This document shows, in pieces, positions 19,986 to 30,670 of a stretch of DNA of 64,000 nt (position 1 is its first letter; every line of letters starts with the position of its first letter). This DNA is from Arion vulgaris (lineage: Eukaryota > Mollusca > Gastropoda > Stylommatophora > Arionidae): positions 6,110,805-6,174,804 of the forward strand of contig CM036765.1 in assembly GCA_020796225.1 (NCBI GenBank), in the 5' to 3' direction. A program made the position numbers and the translations under genes. The notes beneath the pieces are model-generated. The model was not told the DNA's origin and did no database searches. It saw only the letters and a list, made by a program, of their open reading frames with translations.

Positions 19986-20325
19986 GGCTTCATCATCATT
20001 AAATACCATGTCCCGAGTAGAACTTTGCCACTTTTACACTCCTTCGAAAAATATCTCTCTCGTAGGCCTTACAGTCCCGCCTTTGCAGCCGTCATGTTCA
20101 AACCATCAGTTACATCCTGACTCCATCTTCTCCGTGGTGCACCCCTTCTCCTCTTTGCCGGGATGCCTCCTTCCATGGTAGTCTTCTGCAGCCATTCGTG
20201 TCTCTTTATGCCCAAAATATCTCATTTTCTCTTTCTTATTTGTAGCATCAGCCAGTTTTTGGATATCCTGTTGGATAATATGCATACACTTTGACCGAAA
20301 TTCATTTGTTTCTGTCCGTGGTCTC
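19986..20325 (-). mobile_element. LINE-A 3' part
   Basis: The complement of GTAGAACTTTGCC...TTTGCAGCCGTCATGTTC, CATCTTCTCCGTGG, TCCTTCCATGGTAGTCTTC and AGCATCAGCCAGTTTT. The minus frame gives KEKMRYFGH and RRHPGKEEK. It is decayed. Confidence 0.8.
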
Positions 20326-20404
20326 CGATAACATACGGCCGGTGGGCTCATGTAGAAGGTCTAGGAAATAAGACCACAACCATCGCATGTCCTCTCATTC
20401 CAGT

Positions 20405-20695
20405 ATTGTAGTCTTCTTCTTCTTTTCTTCCTCAAACGCTCCATATCGATCACTTGTCAACAACTCTGTGTGATTTGTATGTGATCTGAGCCTAAGAACA
20501 ATTGTACGTTGTGCATGTTATGCGTCTACAATATTTCCAGCACATTCGATTTCTGTGCTGCTTTTTTTTAAACTAGGGTGGCATCCCTAGGGCCTACATC
20601 AGTTGCCTCTTACGACATGCAATGTAAGTTACGGTGGTACTATTCTTTGCTCCCCGCTTCCCTTGCGGGCCCCGCTCACACGGGTGCAGTATTGT
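20405..20695 (-). mobile_element. SINE-2 copy inserted in REP-6
   Basis: A complete minus-strand copy: GAA tail (complement GTCTTCTTCTTC), CTCCATATCGATCACTTGTC, TTATGCGTCTACA, TACGACATGCAATGTAAG, and 5' end CGGGCCCCGCTCACACGGG near 20680. The flanking 9-bp CAGTATTGT duplicates fit a retroposed insertion. Confidence 0.88.
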
Positions 20696-20751
20696 TGTAT
20701 AAAGACGAATTAATTTTAAAAACAACATAACGTGTTAAATCATGGTTATGT

Positions 20752-20995
20752 TATGTTACAAATTTAAGTTGAACACTAAGGAATATCAGTATTACGTTAC
20801 AAGTTAAGTTTAACACTAAGGAATATCAGTATTAGTTACAAGTTAAGTTTAACACTAAGGAATATCAGTATTATGTTACAAGTTAAGTTTAACACTAAGG
20901 AATATCAGTATTATGTTACAAGTTAAGTTTAACACTAAGGAATATCAGTATTATGTTACAAGTTAAGTTTAACAATAAGGAATATCAGTATTATG
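20752..20995 (+). repeat. 40-bp tandem array, about 6 copies, inside REP-6
   Basis: The unit is GTTACAAGTTAAGTTTAACA then CTAAGGAATATCAGTATTAT. Other REP-6 copies (25530, 43070, 49190) hold a single unit, so the array arose within this copy. Confidence 0.92.
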
Positions 20996-21289
20996 ATATT
21001 CATTAATAAATAACCATGGACTCTAGAATTCAGTCAAATTACAAAAAAACTTACAGTGTTTATCAGGCATGTACAAAAACCAGGCCCCATTAAACTGGAA
21101 TTTTGTTTTTCCCGTCTGAGCTAGTCGGCCTTATGTTCCTGCTCTACCTGCGTAATGGTACAACGGGTCGATACACACTCATGTTCTCAACGCAAATCAC
21201 ACATACGAGTATCAGAGAGAGTGTGTGACTTCTTGATAAGAATAAACGCAAACAAACACAAACAATAAATTCATCTTTTTCTTTCTGCT

Positions 21290-21545
21290 TCTTCTTCTTT
21301 AAACGCTCCATATCGACCCCGCTTGTGAAGCCACTCTTTGTGATTTGTATATGATTTGAGCATAATAACGAGTGCACGTTGTGTGAGTTATGCGCCTTCA
21401 AGTAGACCAGCACATATAATTTCTGCCAAGCTTTTTATTTACTAGGTTAGCTTCCCTAGACCCCTACCTTATTCGCCTCTTACGACATGCCTTGTAGGTC
21501 GTAGTGTTACTCTCTCACGGGCTCCGGCAACACACAGGCGTAATT
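21290..21545 (-). mobile_element. SINE-2 copy
   Basis: The complement of a GAAGAAGAAG tail at 21287-21299, CGCTCCATATCGACC, AAGTAGACCAGCACATA, TTTTATTTACTAGG, TACGACATGCCTTGTAGG and GGCTCCGGCAACACACAGGC. Confidence 0.85.
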
Positions 21546-21599
21546 CTCTCTTGAAAGTCTCTAACTATTTGCGTGGAAATAATGAGACGTATAGTAATT

Positions 21600-22145
21600 C
21601 ATATACAACTTGCATCATTATACAACTTGCATCATTATACAACTTGCATCAGTATACAACTTGCATCATTATACAACTTGCATCAGTATACAACTTGCAT
21701 CATTATACAACTTGCATCAGTATACAACTTGCATCAGTATACAACTTGCATCATTATACAACTTGCATCAGTATACAACTTGCATCAGTATACAACTTGC
21801 ATCATTATACAACTTGCATCAGTATACAACTTGCATCAGTATACAACTTCATCATATACAATTGCATCAGTATACAACTTGCATCAGTATACAACTTGCA
21901 TCAGTATACAACTTGCATCAGTATACAACTTGCATCAGTATACAACTTGCATCAGTATATAACTTGCATCAGTATACAACTTGCATCAGTATACAACTTG
22001 CATCAGTATACAACTTGCATCAGTATACAACTTGCATCAGTATACAACTTGCATCAGTATACAACTTGCATCAGTATACAACTTGCATCAGTATACAACT
22101 TGCATCAGTATACAACTTGCATCAGTATACAACTTGCATCATATA
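21600..22145 (+). repeat. 17-bp tandem array, block 1, about 32 copies
   Basis: The unit is CAACTTGCATCAGTATA, with a CATTATA variant more common at the left side and one damaged unit near 21845-21870. The left third alternates the CATTATA and CAGTATA forms; the right part is uniform CAGTATA. ORFs of up to 199 codons (HQYTTCIS-like) are only the repeat in three frames. Confidence 0.95.
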
Positions 22146-22199
22146 CGTAGTATGAACAACCTCGAATCGGGTAATACAAGGCCTGATTTCAGACCTTGC

Positions 22200-22512
22200 A
22201 CATTATACAACTGTATACAACTTGCATCAGTATACAACTTGCATCATTATACAACTTGCATCAGTATACAACTTGCATCAGTATACAACTTGCATCAGTA
22301 TACAACTTGCATCAGTATACAACTTGCATCATTATACAACTTGCATCAGTATACAACTGAATCGGTATACAACTTGCATCATTATACAACTTGCATCATT
22401 ATACAACTTGCATCAGTATACAACTTGCATCAGTATACAACTTGCATCAGTATACAACTTGCATCAGTATACAACTTGCATCAGTATACAACTTGCATCA
22501 GTATACGTAAGG
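22200..22512 (+). repeat. 17-bp tandem array, block 2, about 18 copies
   Basis: The same unit as block 1, after a 55-bp spacer with CTCGAATCGGGTAATACAAG. One unit is changed to CAACTGAATCGGTATA. The array is cut at its right edge by a SINE-4 insertion. Confidence 0.95.
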
Positions 22513-22785
22513 TAAAGGTAAAGGAACCCTTTCATACCTCGTGGTATATAGGTTAATACAGTGTTAGGCCTGTATTTTTCATTGACCGTCGGCACACAAT
22601 GGGTGATGTGGTCAACATCACGCCGGACGCCTTTACTTTCCCAGAGCATGTCTGGTACCCAGTTGAGGCTGGATCGACCTGAGAGCCGTCGTGGTCCGGA
22701 AAAATTCCACGTGCATTGCGGGAGCTGAACCCAGACCACCAGCCTTGCTAAGCGAGTTCACTAACAACTACGCTACAGCGGCTCT
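22513..22785 (-). mobile_element. SINE-4 copy with 14-bp target duplication
   Basis: The minus-strand head GAGAGCCGCTGTAGCGTAG, TTGTTAGTGAACTCGC and GGGTTCAGCTCCCG gives box A- and B-like words of a tRNA-derived SINE. The body has GTACCAGACATGCTCTGGG and CACATCACCCATTGTGTGCC. The tail complement is GGTAAAGGTAAAGG. CATCAGTATACGTA precedes it (about 22495-22508) and follows it (about 22786-22799), so it jumped into the 17-bp array. Confidence 0.92.
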
Positions 22786-22799
22786 CATCAGTATACGTA

Positions 22800-23590
22800 C
22801 TTAATTAAATAATCGTGGGTAAAGAGTTTTTTGATTGGTTTTCTTTTCTTCAAATTTCACAATTTGAATTTTATGATCCCACATATTCTCTTGTGGAGTT
22901 GGAAGTGTTTTTTGTGGTTGGTACCAGACAAGACCATGCCATAAAAGCAGCTCAATCTGGGAGTTCGCTTTTCACCCTAACTTGGTGTCCATATTATGTT
23001 ACCAATATCGCTGTCTAAACAATAACACATTTTATGACTATTGAAATACAAAACCTGTTCTAAAATATCTGAGTCTTTTGTGGGCTTTTAAGACTCCAAA
23101 AAGTATTTTAAATTTAACATGAGTGAACATTTATAGCAATTATCAGCAGCTGGATACACAATGCAGTTTGAAATTATTCATTAAGTTTAGTTGAATATAA
23201 ACAGTATATTAGAAAGCTGATATTTACCAACACGGTGTAACTTGATACCAATATCCATGTCGTTGTTTTTCCATTGAACATCTTCTTTTGATAGTTAAGC
23301 TACTGACAGATTTATTTTCATTTTATTTTTCATACACAATCTTCGTCACCTTTTTTAGAGCAACATTTTTTATGATAGCAATTTCAGTCGCGTTCTGTGT
23401 TTTTGTTGTTAACTTTGTTGTCTCCTGTGCACATGAGACTTCAATAACTTTGTGGTTCTGCGCTTAAATTGTCTTTTGTCTTTCCACAGGTGAATAATGG
23501 AATTAGTTGTCCACTCTTATCGTTAAGCGTAGGGGTGGGAGCTTTAATTTGCATTCCAGGGCCAGATGAGTCTCCCATGTTGTGTTATAT
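22800..23590. other. no recognisable feature
   Basis: AT-rich. A 67-codon ORF (22815-23018, plus) starts MGKEFFDWFSFLQISQFEF; it has no motif I recognise and no supporting context, so I do not call it a gene. Confidence 0.4.
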
Positions 23591-24060
23591 CCGTTTTTAT
23601 GTAGTGTGGTGTTGATATTATATGGTCATCTTTTTCTTGGTCCTCCCTTGACTTTAGTACCTGATCTCTTTTTAGTGTATGCTGTTACTGGTGGTTGGTT
23701 GTATTCCCTTCTCATTAAATGTCCAAACCACTGCATTTGTTGACTTTCAATGTATTCGGGTGCATGAAGTTATTCTCACTCTGCTTCTGATGTCCTCGTT
23801 TCGTGATCTATCTTTCCTGATGACCCCTGCTGCCTTCATCAATCATTTCATTTCAGACGTGGTGCGCTTTCGGTGGTGTGTTGCTGTCAGCGACCAAGTT
23901 TGGCACTGGTAACAAAGTTTTGGTAGAAAAATACCTTTTATCATCTGTCTTTTCACTTCTATCTTGATCTTTGGGTACTGTAGTAACGGTGCCTGCTCGT
24001 ATGTCACTGCATTTGCTTTTTTGGAATCTTGTATCTATTTCTGTATCGATCTTAAGTTTT
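23590..24060 (-). mobile_element. LINE RT tail, decayed
   Basis: Minus-strand frames read KIDTEIDTRFQKSKC, then a SEMKxLMKAAGVIRKDRSRN-like stretch, then IRSRVRITSCTRIH and NAVVWTFNEKGIQPT. The order matches EIxxRIxxA, MKxLRRxxGxTRxDRIRNExIRxxL and WFGHVxRM of LINE tails. Many stops. Confidence 0.65.
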
Positions 24061-24089
24061 CATATTGAAAAATAACAGTTTTACGGTGA

Positions 24090-24190
24090 AGGGTTTGACG
24101 TCCTTGAACCGGGGTTTCCTATATGGCGCTTAGTTCCTCTAAAAAAATGTCGACATTACTTTGAAAAGCACGAAATCCCTTTTCTCCAGC
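24090..24190 (-). mobile_element. SINE-1 3' fragment
   Basis: GAAGGGTTTGACGTCCTTG, CGGGGTTTCCTATATGGC and AGCACGAAATCCC resemble the 3' end of minus-strand SINE-1 copies. It is short and diverged. Confidence 0.45.
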
Positions 24191-24589
24191 AACAAATTCG
24201 TGGGATTTCTCTAAATACAACTGAATCAAACGACATACTTCAGATTCTAATCAACATATTCCAGAACGCAATGTAAACCGTTCAACCACGTAGTACAAAG
24301 ATCCACATTTGATATCAGATTCATTTGTAAGAGATAAACTTTTTTGTTTGTGTTGACACTGGCTTTCAATCAGACCTGATACCATTCTACAGTATAATTC
24401 CAGATGTGATACTTCAAACAAAGGACTTATGTAAAATCTTACATTAACCCATATGTACCAATATATGTCTTGTTGGATAATATGCATACATTTTAACCAG
24501 AATTCGGATCTGTGTTTCTTATATATCATATTAGTCTATGTAGGGCGAAACGTACTCATGTTCTTGGCGCAAACCATGCGCATCACAAA

Positions 24590-25050
24590 GAGCGGTTAAC
24601 TTGATTCCAATGACTAGCCCTAGAAAGGTTGAGAATGCTCCTACACCGGAGCGACCTCACCCAGTCAGCACAAAGTAGTTAATGCTATTTGGCGTAGATC
24701 CAAGCCTAAATATACGGCATTAAAAGATCATTAAAAAACGGTTTTCATGCAATGCGTATGGAACGACCTCACCAAAGGCAGGACAACCGATAGAGAAGGC
24801 GGGCTTCACTGGCCGTAAAAGTACCGATGGCACGAGGACTCTAGGGAAATGTTTCGTGGACTACAGGTTTCTTGTACCGATCTCACTTGAAGGATCTACT
24901 CTTCAAGTACCTCTGAAGACGGCGAGGCAGACATAATGGTGAGGTTTACCGGTAAAATGGTAAGTAGACCTCACGCAAAACTCAGGAGCGCAATACCAGG
25001 CGTTATGACTTCCGCCTGAACTGACAGAAGGCGTTCGCAGAAGAAGAAGA
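24590..25050 (+). repeat. unclassified retroposon-like segment with GAA tail
   Basis: One frame has AGRVENAPTPERPHP-like words, then GTTSPKAGQPIEKAGFTGRK, STDGTRTLGKCFVDYRFLVP and SLEGSTLQVPLKTARQ, with frame changes. The segment ends GCGTTCGCAGAAGAAGAAGAG, a tail like that of SINE-2. It is the only copy in the window; it may be a SINE or LINE end rather than a gene. Confidence 0.4.
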
Positions 25051-25189
25051 GTCGTACTTGCATAGTGAGGTTACTTCATTATATCAATAGTGAGCCAGGT
25101 CTGAACTATGTGTTCTACAGTCTGAGTACTTTATCTTCTAATGAACAAAACTTCCTCGTTGACCGAAACTAGGATATTCATATCCTACA

Positions 25190-25255
25190 TTATATCATCA
25201 TCATCAGGTGCCGTACCGTCTGGCGTAGGCGATCATGGATCTTCTCAAATCTCTA
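25190..25255 (-). mobile_element. LINE-B terminal fragment
   Basis: ATCATCATCATCAGGTGCCG and GCGTAGGCGATCATGGATC (plus strand) are the complement of the last bases of LINE-B, as at 29040-29080. Confidence 0.65.
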
Positions 25256-25394
25256 TCCTACATTCTATAGATGCCCAAAATAACCGTGACAAATGCATTC
25301 TCGTTCTCGACGCAAACTGCGCAGATCACAAAAAGTGGTTAACATATTTAATAAAAACTAACTCAAAGGCAAAGTTTGAGCCGTGGACTCCGAT

Positions 25395-25580
25395 AAATAT
25401 ACGGCCGGCGGGCTCAGGTAAACATTCTTGGAAATAAGACTACAACTGTCGTGTGATCCTCGCATTCCAGTATTGCTGTGTATAGATTAATTCATTTTAA
25501 AAACAACACGACTTGCTAAACCAAGCTTCTATTATGTTACAAGTTAAGTTTAAGGCTAAGGAATATCAGTATTATCAACC
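25395..25580 (+). repeat. REP-6 copy 2
   Basis: ATACGGCCGGCGGGCTCAGG, AATAAGACTACAACTG, CTCGCATTCCAGTATTG, AAAAACAACACG, TTACAAGTTAAGTTTAA and GAATATCAGTATTAT. Single unit of the segment that is tandem at 20752-20995. Confidence 0.8.
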
Positions 25581-25689
25581 TTTTTATTATGTTTCTTTTT
25601 TATAACTTCTTTTTTTTCCATAGGTTTTCTAGCTCTTTTAATTTCTGCAGAACAATGCTCATTCTTCTTGTTATCTCTTTTATAACATT

Positions 25690-26090
25690 TCAGACGAAAT
25701 TCATCATCATCATCAAGTAGCTTGTCCCTTCCAGAACAGTAATCCTGAAAACTCTCTGTTCTTTGCAAGTTGACCGGCGTCAGCATGCAATCATTCTTTG
25801 ATCGTCAATGACATATTCATATCGAAAAATTAAATATTTCGGATACATCAGATGTCGTTTGATGTATCCGAAATATTTAATTTTCCTTGATGTTCTGTTC
25901 TTTAATAGCCACCTATATTTAATATCAAGTTGTTGCAGAACTATTTACTAATGAAACCTATATATTCAAAATGGTCTTTTCTTTCCAATGTATGTTCATT
26001 GTTGAATATATTAACTGTGATATCGAATTTATCAGTTGCGAAAGATGAAAGCTGAAAATGTTTTAGAATTTCTTTGAAACGATCTAACGT
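25690..26090 (-). mobile_element. LINE-A-type RT fragment with an internal hairpin
   Basis: The complement of CATCATCATCAAGTAGC, TTGTCCCTTCCAGAACAG and CAAGTTGACCGGCGTCAGC matches the 44.2 kb LINE. Further upstream on the minus strand is FDITVNIFNNEHTLERKDHF and EYIGFISK, the RT thumb. A perfect 25-bp inverted repeat (25826-25884) lies inside it. SINE-1 follows at 26090. Confidence 0.7.
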
Positions 26091-26640
26091 CGAAGGATTA
26101 ACTTCATTGTGCGGGGTTTCCGCATATGGCTCCGTCTCTGTCAGGCAGAAATGGCATGCCATCTTCCGAGAGTGTTGCACAAAGGACGAACTCCGTAGCT
26201 CCAGAAACAATCTTAGAGATCTTCTTGAAAAAAAATGTGAATGTGATTTGGTTCACATTTGAGCCCACAACCTTCAGAACGACATGAAAACGTCTCAACC
26301 ACTTCACCAACCACTTCACCAACCACTTCACCAACCACTTCACCAACCACTTCTCCAACCACTTCACCAACCACTTCACCAACCACTTCACCAACCACTT
26401 CACCAACCACTTCACCAACCACTTCACCAACCATTCACACTCAACTCACTTCACCAACCACTTCCCCAATCACAACCACTTCACCAACCACTTCACCAAC
26501 CACTTCACCAACCACTTCACCAACCCCTTCACCAACCACTTCACCAACCACTTCACCAACCACTTCACCAACCACTTCACCAACCACTTCACCAACCACT
26601 TCACCAACCACTTCGCCATTGACATACCCCAACCCCTTGT
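26085..26640 (-). mobile_element. SINE-1 copy with expanded head
   Basis: The body at 26090-26280 holds the usual words (ACTTCATTGTGCGGGG, GTTGCACAAAGGACGAACTC, CGTAGCTCCAG, TTTGAGCCCACAACC). The head should start GGCGAAGTGGTTGAGACG on the minus strand. Instead the box A word GGTGAAGTGGTT is repeated for 330 bp (26284-26620) before the true start near 26620-26640 (TGTCAATGGCGAAGTGG on the minus strand). Confidence 0.88.
26288..26620 (-). repeat. 12-bp array derived from the SINE-1 box A
   Basis: The unit on the plus strand is ACCACTTCACCA; on the minus strand it is TGGTGAAGTGGT, the core of the SINE-1 box A. About 27 units, with small damage at 26430-26475 and one CCCCTTC unit near 26525. 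The Thr-Ser-Pro, Leu-His-Gln-Pro and Val-Gly-Glu ORFs are products of the repeat. Confidence 0.95.
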
Positions 26641-26644
26641 TTGA

Positions 26645-27380
26645 GGATCTATGTCCCATATGAGGATACAAATACACAAGAGAGGGGACAGAGATGTTAT
26701 ACACCCTCATTACGCATCTTTGCTGAACTGTACCCTCAGATTTAGTCTTATTGACTTGCAAGTTCTGGTATTCGCTGTTTCTATGAGCTAGTACTAATAA
26801 GTTCTCTCTACAACATATACATATATATAATACAAGTAGGAAAACACTGTGATTCACTTCAACTTCAATAACCCGTGATTCAATACCTTATTTTCTTATC
26901 TCCACCTTCACTTTCATATCTGTCTGTTTACATATAGTCATACTGAAGATGCACAGAAACACCATCACACAAATATGCCTTCATCAAACAATATTACAGG
27001 GCCGGACACAAAGACACTGTCAGGAGACTCCAAGCCAGCTATTTGCTTTAGAGCTAATCTTAGTCCAGTTCAACATACAATGTTTGTATCCTACGACTTA
27101 GAGCTGATCTAGCCGCAAATAGCTGGCCATACTCACTAGAGTTGTCACTCTGATCCTGTGGAATAGCTGATTTTTAGAGGCCATAATGCAAAATGATTTG
27201 TGTTCCAGAATTTAAGATATTTTGTAGAGAAAGCGAGAGTCGAGAGAAAGAAAGGGGAAGAGAGAATGACTCATTTGGTCAACATTAGCTGGCAGTTAAC
27301 ATATGCTTCTCGTTAGTTTTATTGGTACTATTTGTCTATTTCTTCTTTTATTTCTGTAATTCTTCTTTGATTAATTAATT
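26645..27380. other. no gene; one inverted-repeat segment
   Basis: 27032-27130 has a terminal inverted word (CCAGCTATTTGC against GCAAATAGCTGG) about 85 bp apart, with TTAGAGCTAATCTTAG and TTAGAGCTGATCTAG inside, suggesting a small MITE. CAGGGCCGGACAC sits just left of it at 26998-27010. The rest is unremarkable. Confidence 0.45.
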
Positions 27381-27388
27381 AATAATTC

Positions 27389-28028
<640 letters not shown>

Positions 28029-29080
28029 ATCTGCGTTCAACAATGTAAACCATCAAGAACTTTTCAAAATGTTAGAGAGCTTACACATCGACAAAAAAGA
28101 TCTAAGAATCATCCAGAACATATATTGGCAGCAAACAGCAGCTATAAGAATAGACAAAAAGATTGGAATTTTCTAGAAGATCAAAAAAGGTGTTAGACAA
28201 GGATACGTATTATCACCAGACCTGTTCTCATTGTATTGTGAAAGCATTTTTAGGTCTATAAAAGATATTCATGGAATAGCTGTGGGAGGACATATCATAA
28301 ATAACCTGAGATACGTTGATGATACTGTCTTAATAGCAAGAAATAAAATGGAGCTACATAAATTAGTTGATAAGGTTGTGACAGAAAGTAATAACAAAGG
28401 ACACAGTTTGAATATTAAGAAGACAGAAGTTATGATCATATCATAAAAGCAGATTTTGCCAAAATGCACCATCACAGTAAATGGGACTGATCTAAGACAA
28501 GTGCAGCAATTTAAATACCTCGAGTCCTGGTAACATCAGATGACAGATGACGATCAGAAATAGAGCAGAATAGGACAAGCGAAAACATCATTCCTGAAAA
28601 TGAGAAGCATTATCTGCAACAAGTCCTTGTCAATCCAGATCAGAATGCGAGTTATTCAGTGCTACATAGAACCAATACTGACATACGGATGCGAGTCATG
28701 GACAATAAACACACAGATCGAAAAATATCTGAGGGCCACAGAAATGTGGTTTTATAGAAGAATAGTAAGAATCCATGGACTGCTAAAATGACTAATGTTG
28801 AGGTATTGAATGAGATCAAGACACAGAGAAAACTTATCATCAATATAAGAAAGAAGCAGTCATCATTTTTCGGGCATGTGATGAGGAGGGAGGTTTAGAA
28901 CACATTGTAACAACTGGTAAAATCGAAGGTAGACGAGACAGAGGAAGACAGAGAAAACTTTGGATAGATTGACTTCATGGCACGGTAGGGCGTCAAAATC
29001 TGAAGGGAAAGCAAACTCCAACGACAGAGATTTGTGGAGATCCATGATCGCCTACGCCAGCCGGCACGGTACCTGATGAT
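28029..29080 (+). mobile_element. LINE-B, RT core to 3' end, 5'-truncated
   Basis: This is the only copy here with an RT catalytic core. Order: AFNNVNHQELFKML (28030-28070; RT motif AFDxVxHxxL), IIQNIYWQQTAAIRI, a stop, KKGVRQGYVLSPDLFSLYCE (motif GVRQGxxLSPxLF), IAVGGHIINNLRYVDDTVLI (catalytic YVDD at about 28310-28325), KKTEVMIIS, then MRVIQCYIEPILTYGCESWT, ATEMWFYRRIVRIHG, SSFFGHVMRREG, IEGRRDRGRQRKLWID and a TGATGATGATT end. Stops and frameshifts occur at about 28174, 28445 and 28530. The endonuclease is absent. Typical of RTE-like non-LTR retrotransposons. Confidence 0.9.
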
Positions 29081-29084
29081 GATT

Positions 29085-29600
29085 ACATATCTATATGTTC
29101 TCTAATCATGTTTCACCTTTCAGCGTCAGGTCGAGAAAAGAAGTCACCTGGAGCGAGCCTTTCTATGCAACTTGTCTTTCATTCTCTTCTCCAATCCTCT
29201 CAGCAAAACTCAGATGACACGTCTTCTTATAAATATAAAACAAAAAAACAACAAACTATTTTTATACCCCATCGTACATAGCCGTCCATCGCAAGCGATG
29301 ATGACAACAGCCTCAGACGTGTTCTGCTGCACCTCTCTGGTGTGTGCGGATGTGACTAGAGTCTAATCCTAGGACACAATCCCTACTACAGGTGGGGCAT
29401 ACATGATCAAAGTTAGACATGTGGGTGTTGTGTGTTCTTTTTTTTCGAGAAGCTCATTTTCTGTGAGTCTCAACGGCGTCCATCTTGTGCGTGGACGGCC
29501 TTTTGTTTCTATCTACTGTATCAGAGTAGCATTGCACTTTGTGGTGCACTGTCTGCTGTTAATCTGTTTGTGCAGCCTAACTAATTACTTTGTTGTTTCG
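29085..29600. other. no clear feature
   Basis: 29403-29603 is an open 66-codon stretch (FFSRSSFSVSLNGVHLVRGR) without a recognisable family. The text ATGATCAAAG...TGTGTTCTTTTTTTTCGAG may be part of an old LINE, but I cannot support it. Confidence 0.35.
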
Positions 29601-29604
29601 TGAT

Positions 29605-29925
29605 TGATTGATAGGACTATCATCATTGAACTTTGGTGAGTAGCAATGTGTGCTCCGATCTCTTCTTTACACAGGACGATCTCAGCTGCAGTGCACGAAC
29701 TCCGCAGCACCGGCGTGAATTCCCGCTGTAATTTTTAAAGATGAAGTTATTTTGTAGTAGTTTTTTTAATAGTTTTTTCTAATGAATGTTGCCCGGGCAG
29801 TGTCTTCCCAGCCTACTCTTCTCGAATTTGAACTGTGAAAAGTTATTTTACGTGCTCGGTTTGAACAGGGGACCTACGTTCTATCTTTCGTCTCCGATAG
29901 GACTAGGAACTCGATCTCAAATGCG
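29605..29925 (-). mobile_element. SINE-3 copy
   Basis: From the tail GATTGATTGATAGGAC (29601-29616), through AGCAATGTGTGCTCCGATC, CTCAGCTGCAGTGCACGAAC, TTTGCCCGGGCAG-like text at 29791, TCTTCTCGAATTTGAACTG and GTCTCCGATAGGACTAGGAA, to ACTCGATCTC. The tRNA-like head is replaced by REP-9 sequence. Confidence 0.85.
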
Positions 29926-29929
29926 AACT

Positions 29930-30165
29930 CACCGTACGCATGAGAAGTTGATTAGCATACATTCTCTCTCTACCACGAAGTCGACACTGTCTGACATGTT
30001 CAAACCTAACTTCTAATTCTCTCACTCGTTCCAGTGTCTGAGAATCGCCCATATCACATAAATGAGAGCGTACGGCATTTATGGAATCGGCTTTGCTCAT
30101 ACTTCTGCCCGCTTAAATCGGAGCATTGTTTGCAAGAAAGTCAGCACTCTTGTTACCGTGCACTT
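29930..30165 (-). repeat. REP-9 copy 2
   Basis: CATGAGAAGTTGATTAGC, CTCTCTACCACGAAGTCG, CTCACTCGTTCCAGTGTCTG, TACTTCTGCCCGCTTAAATC and GCATTGTTTGCAAGAAAGTC match 15465-15690. It abuts the truncated SINE-3. Confidence 0.65.
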
Positions 30166-30299
30166 CAGCATGTCCAAGGTGTGTACAGTCAAGTATATGT
30201 GTGATATATACAAAGCACTGCTTTGTATCCATGATCCGGAAAGCTATGCTGACAGGAGCTTACTCCTACTGGAACCTCCATGTCAGAAAAGTTGAAAGA

Positions 30300-30670
30300 T
30301 AGAGGGCAGAGAAAGATGACCTCCTGGTCCTCAGGTTGGATTGGAGCATGGGCAACAACCATTCCTTTTTTAAAAAATCATTTACGGAAACAGAAGCAAG
30401 AGATACCATTGTTACAACTGTGTGAAGGGAGCAGGTCTATCAGGTACTGATTTCATGACCAGGGATCGTAACAGTGGGGACATTGGCTAGGACAGCTCTC
30501 AGATGGACAGCGAATGGGAAGATAAGGCCTGGACGTCTAACGGAAACGTGAAAAAGAACGGCAGAGAGAGAAAGAGAGAGTTTAAGGAGTGTGACTTGAC
30601 ATGGGAGACGTTGGTAGAAAGGCAGCAGAACGGCTACAGTGGAAGTCTCTTGTGTGCTTATGTGTCACTC
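30300..30670 (+). mobile_element. LINE-C fragment
   Basis: 30300-30400 resembles the AGACGAAGCATGGTCTCCTG region at 14058-14160. 30475-30665 codes GTLARTALRWTANGKIRPGR, then TAERERESLRSVTWHGRRW, and in another frame ERQQNGYSGSLLCAY. This fits ALRWTPxGKRxxGRPxxTWRRTxExE...W...LCA of RTE-like LINE tails. Frameshifted. Confidence 0.6.

Larger units (their letters stand above)
20300..21140 (+). repeat. REP-6 copy 1, split by SINE-2
   Basis: The left part (about 20325-20404: TCCGATAACATACGGCC, GGTGGGCTCATG, AAATAAGACCACAACC) and the right part (20695-21140: GTATTGTTGTATAAAG, GTGTTAAATCATGGTTATG, AATATCAGTATTA, ATAACCATGGACTC, GGCCCCATTAAACTGG) belong to one long family also seen at 25395, 42925 and 49040. 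The SINE-2 insertion between them is flanked by CAGTATTGT on both sides. Confidence 0.8.

Noticed and set aside
21551..22556. ORFs of up to 199 codons across the CAACTTGCATCAGTATA array
   Set aside because: All three frames are open because the 17-bp unit lacks stops; there is no start context, no composition change and no non-repeat part.
26104..26857. Thr-Ser-Pro mucin-like and Val-Gly-Glu elastin-like ORFs
   Set aside because: They are products of the 12-bp box A array; open in several frames on both strands.
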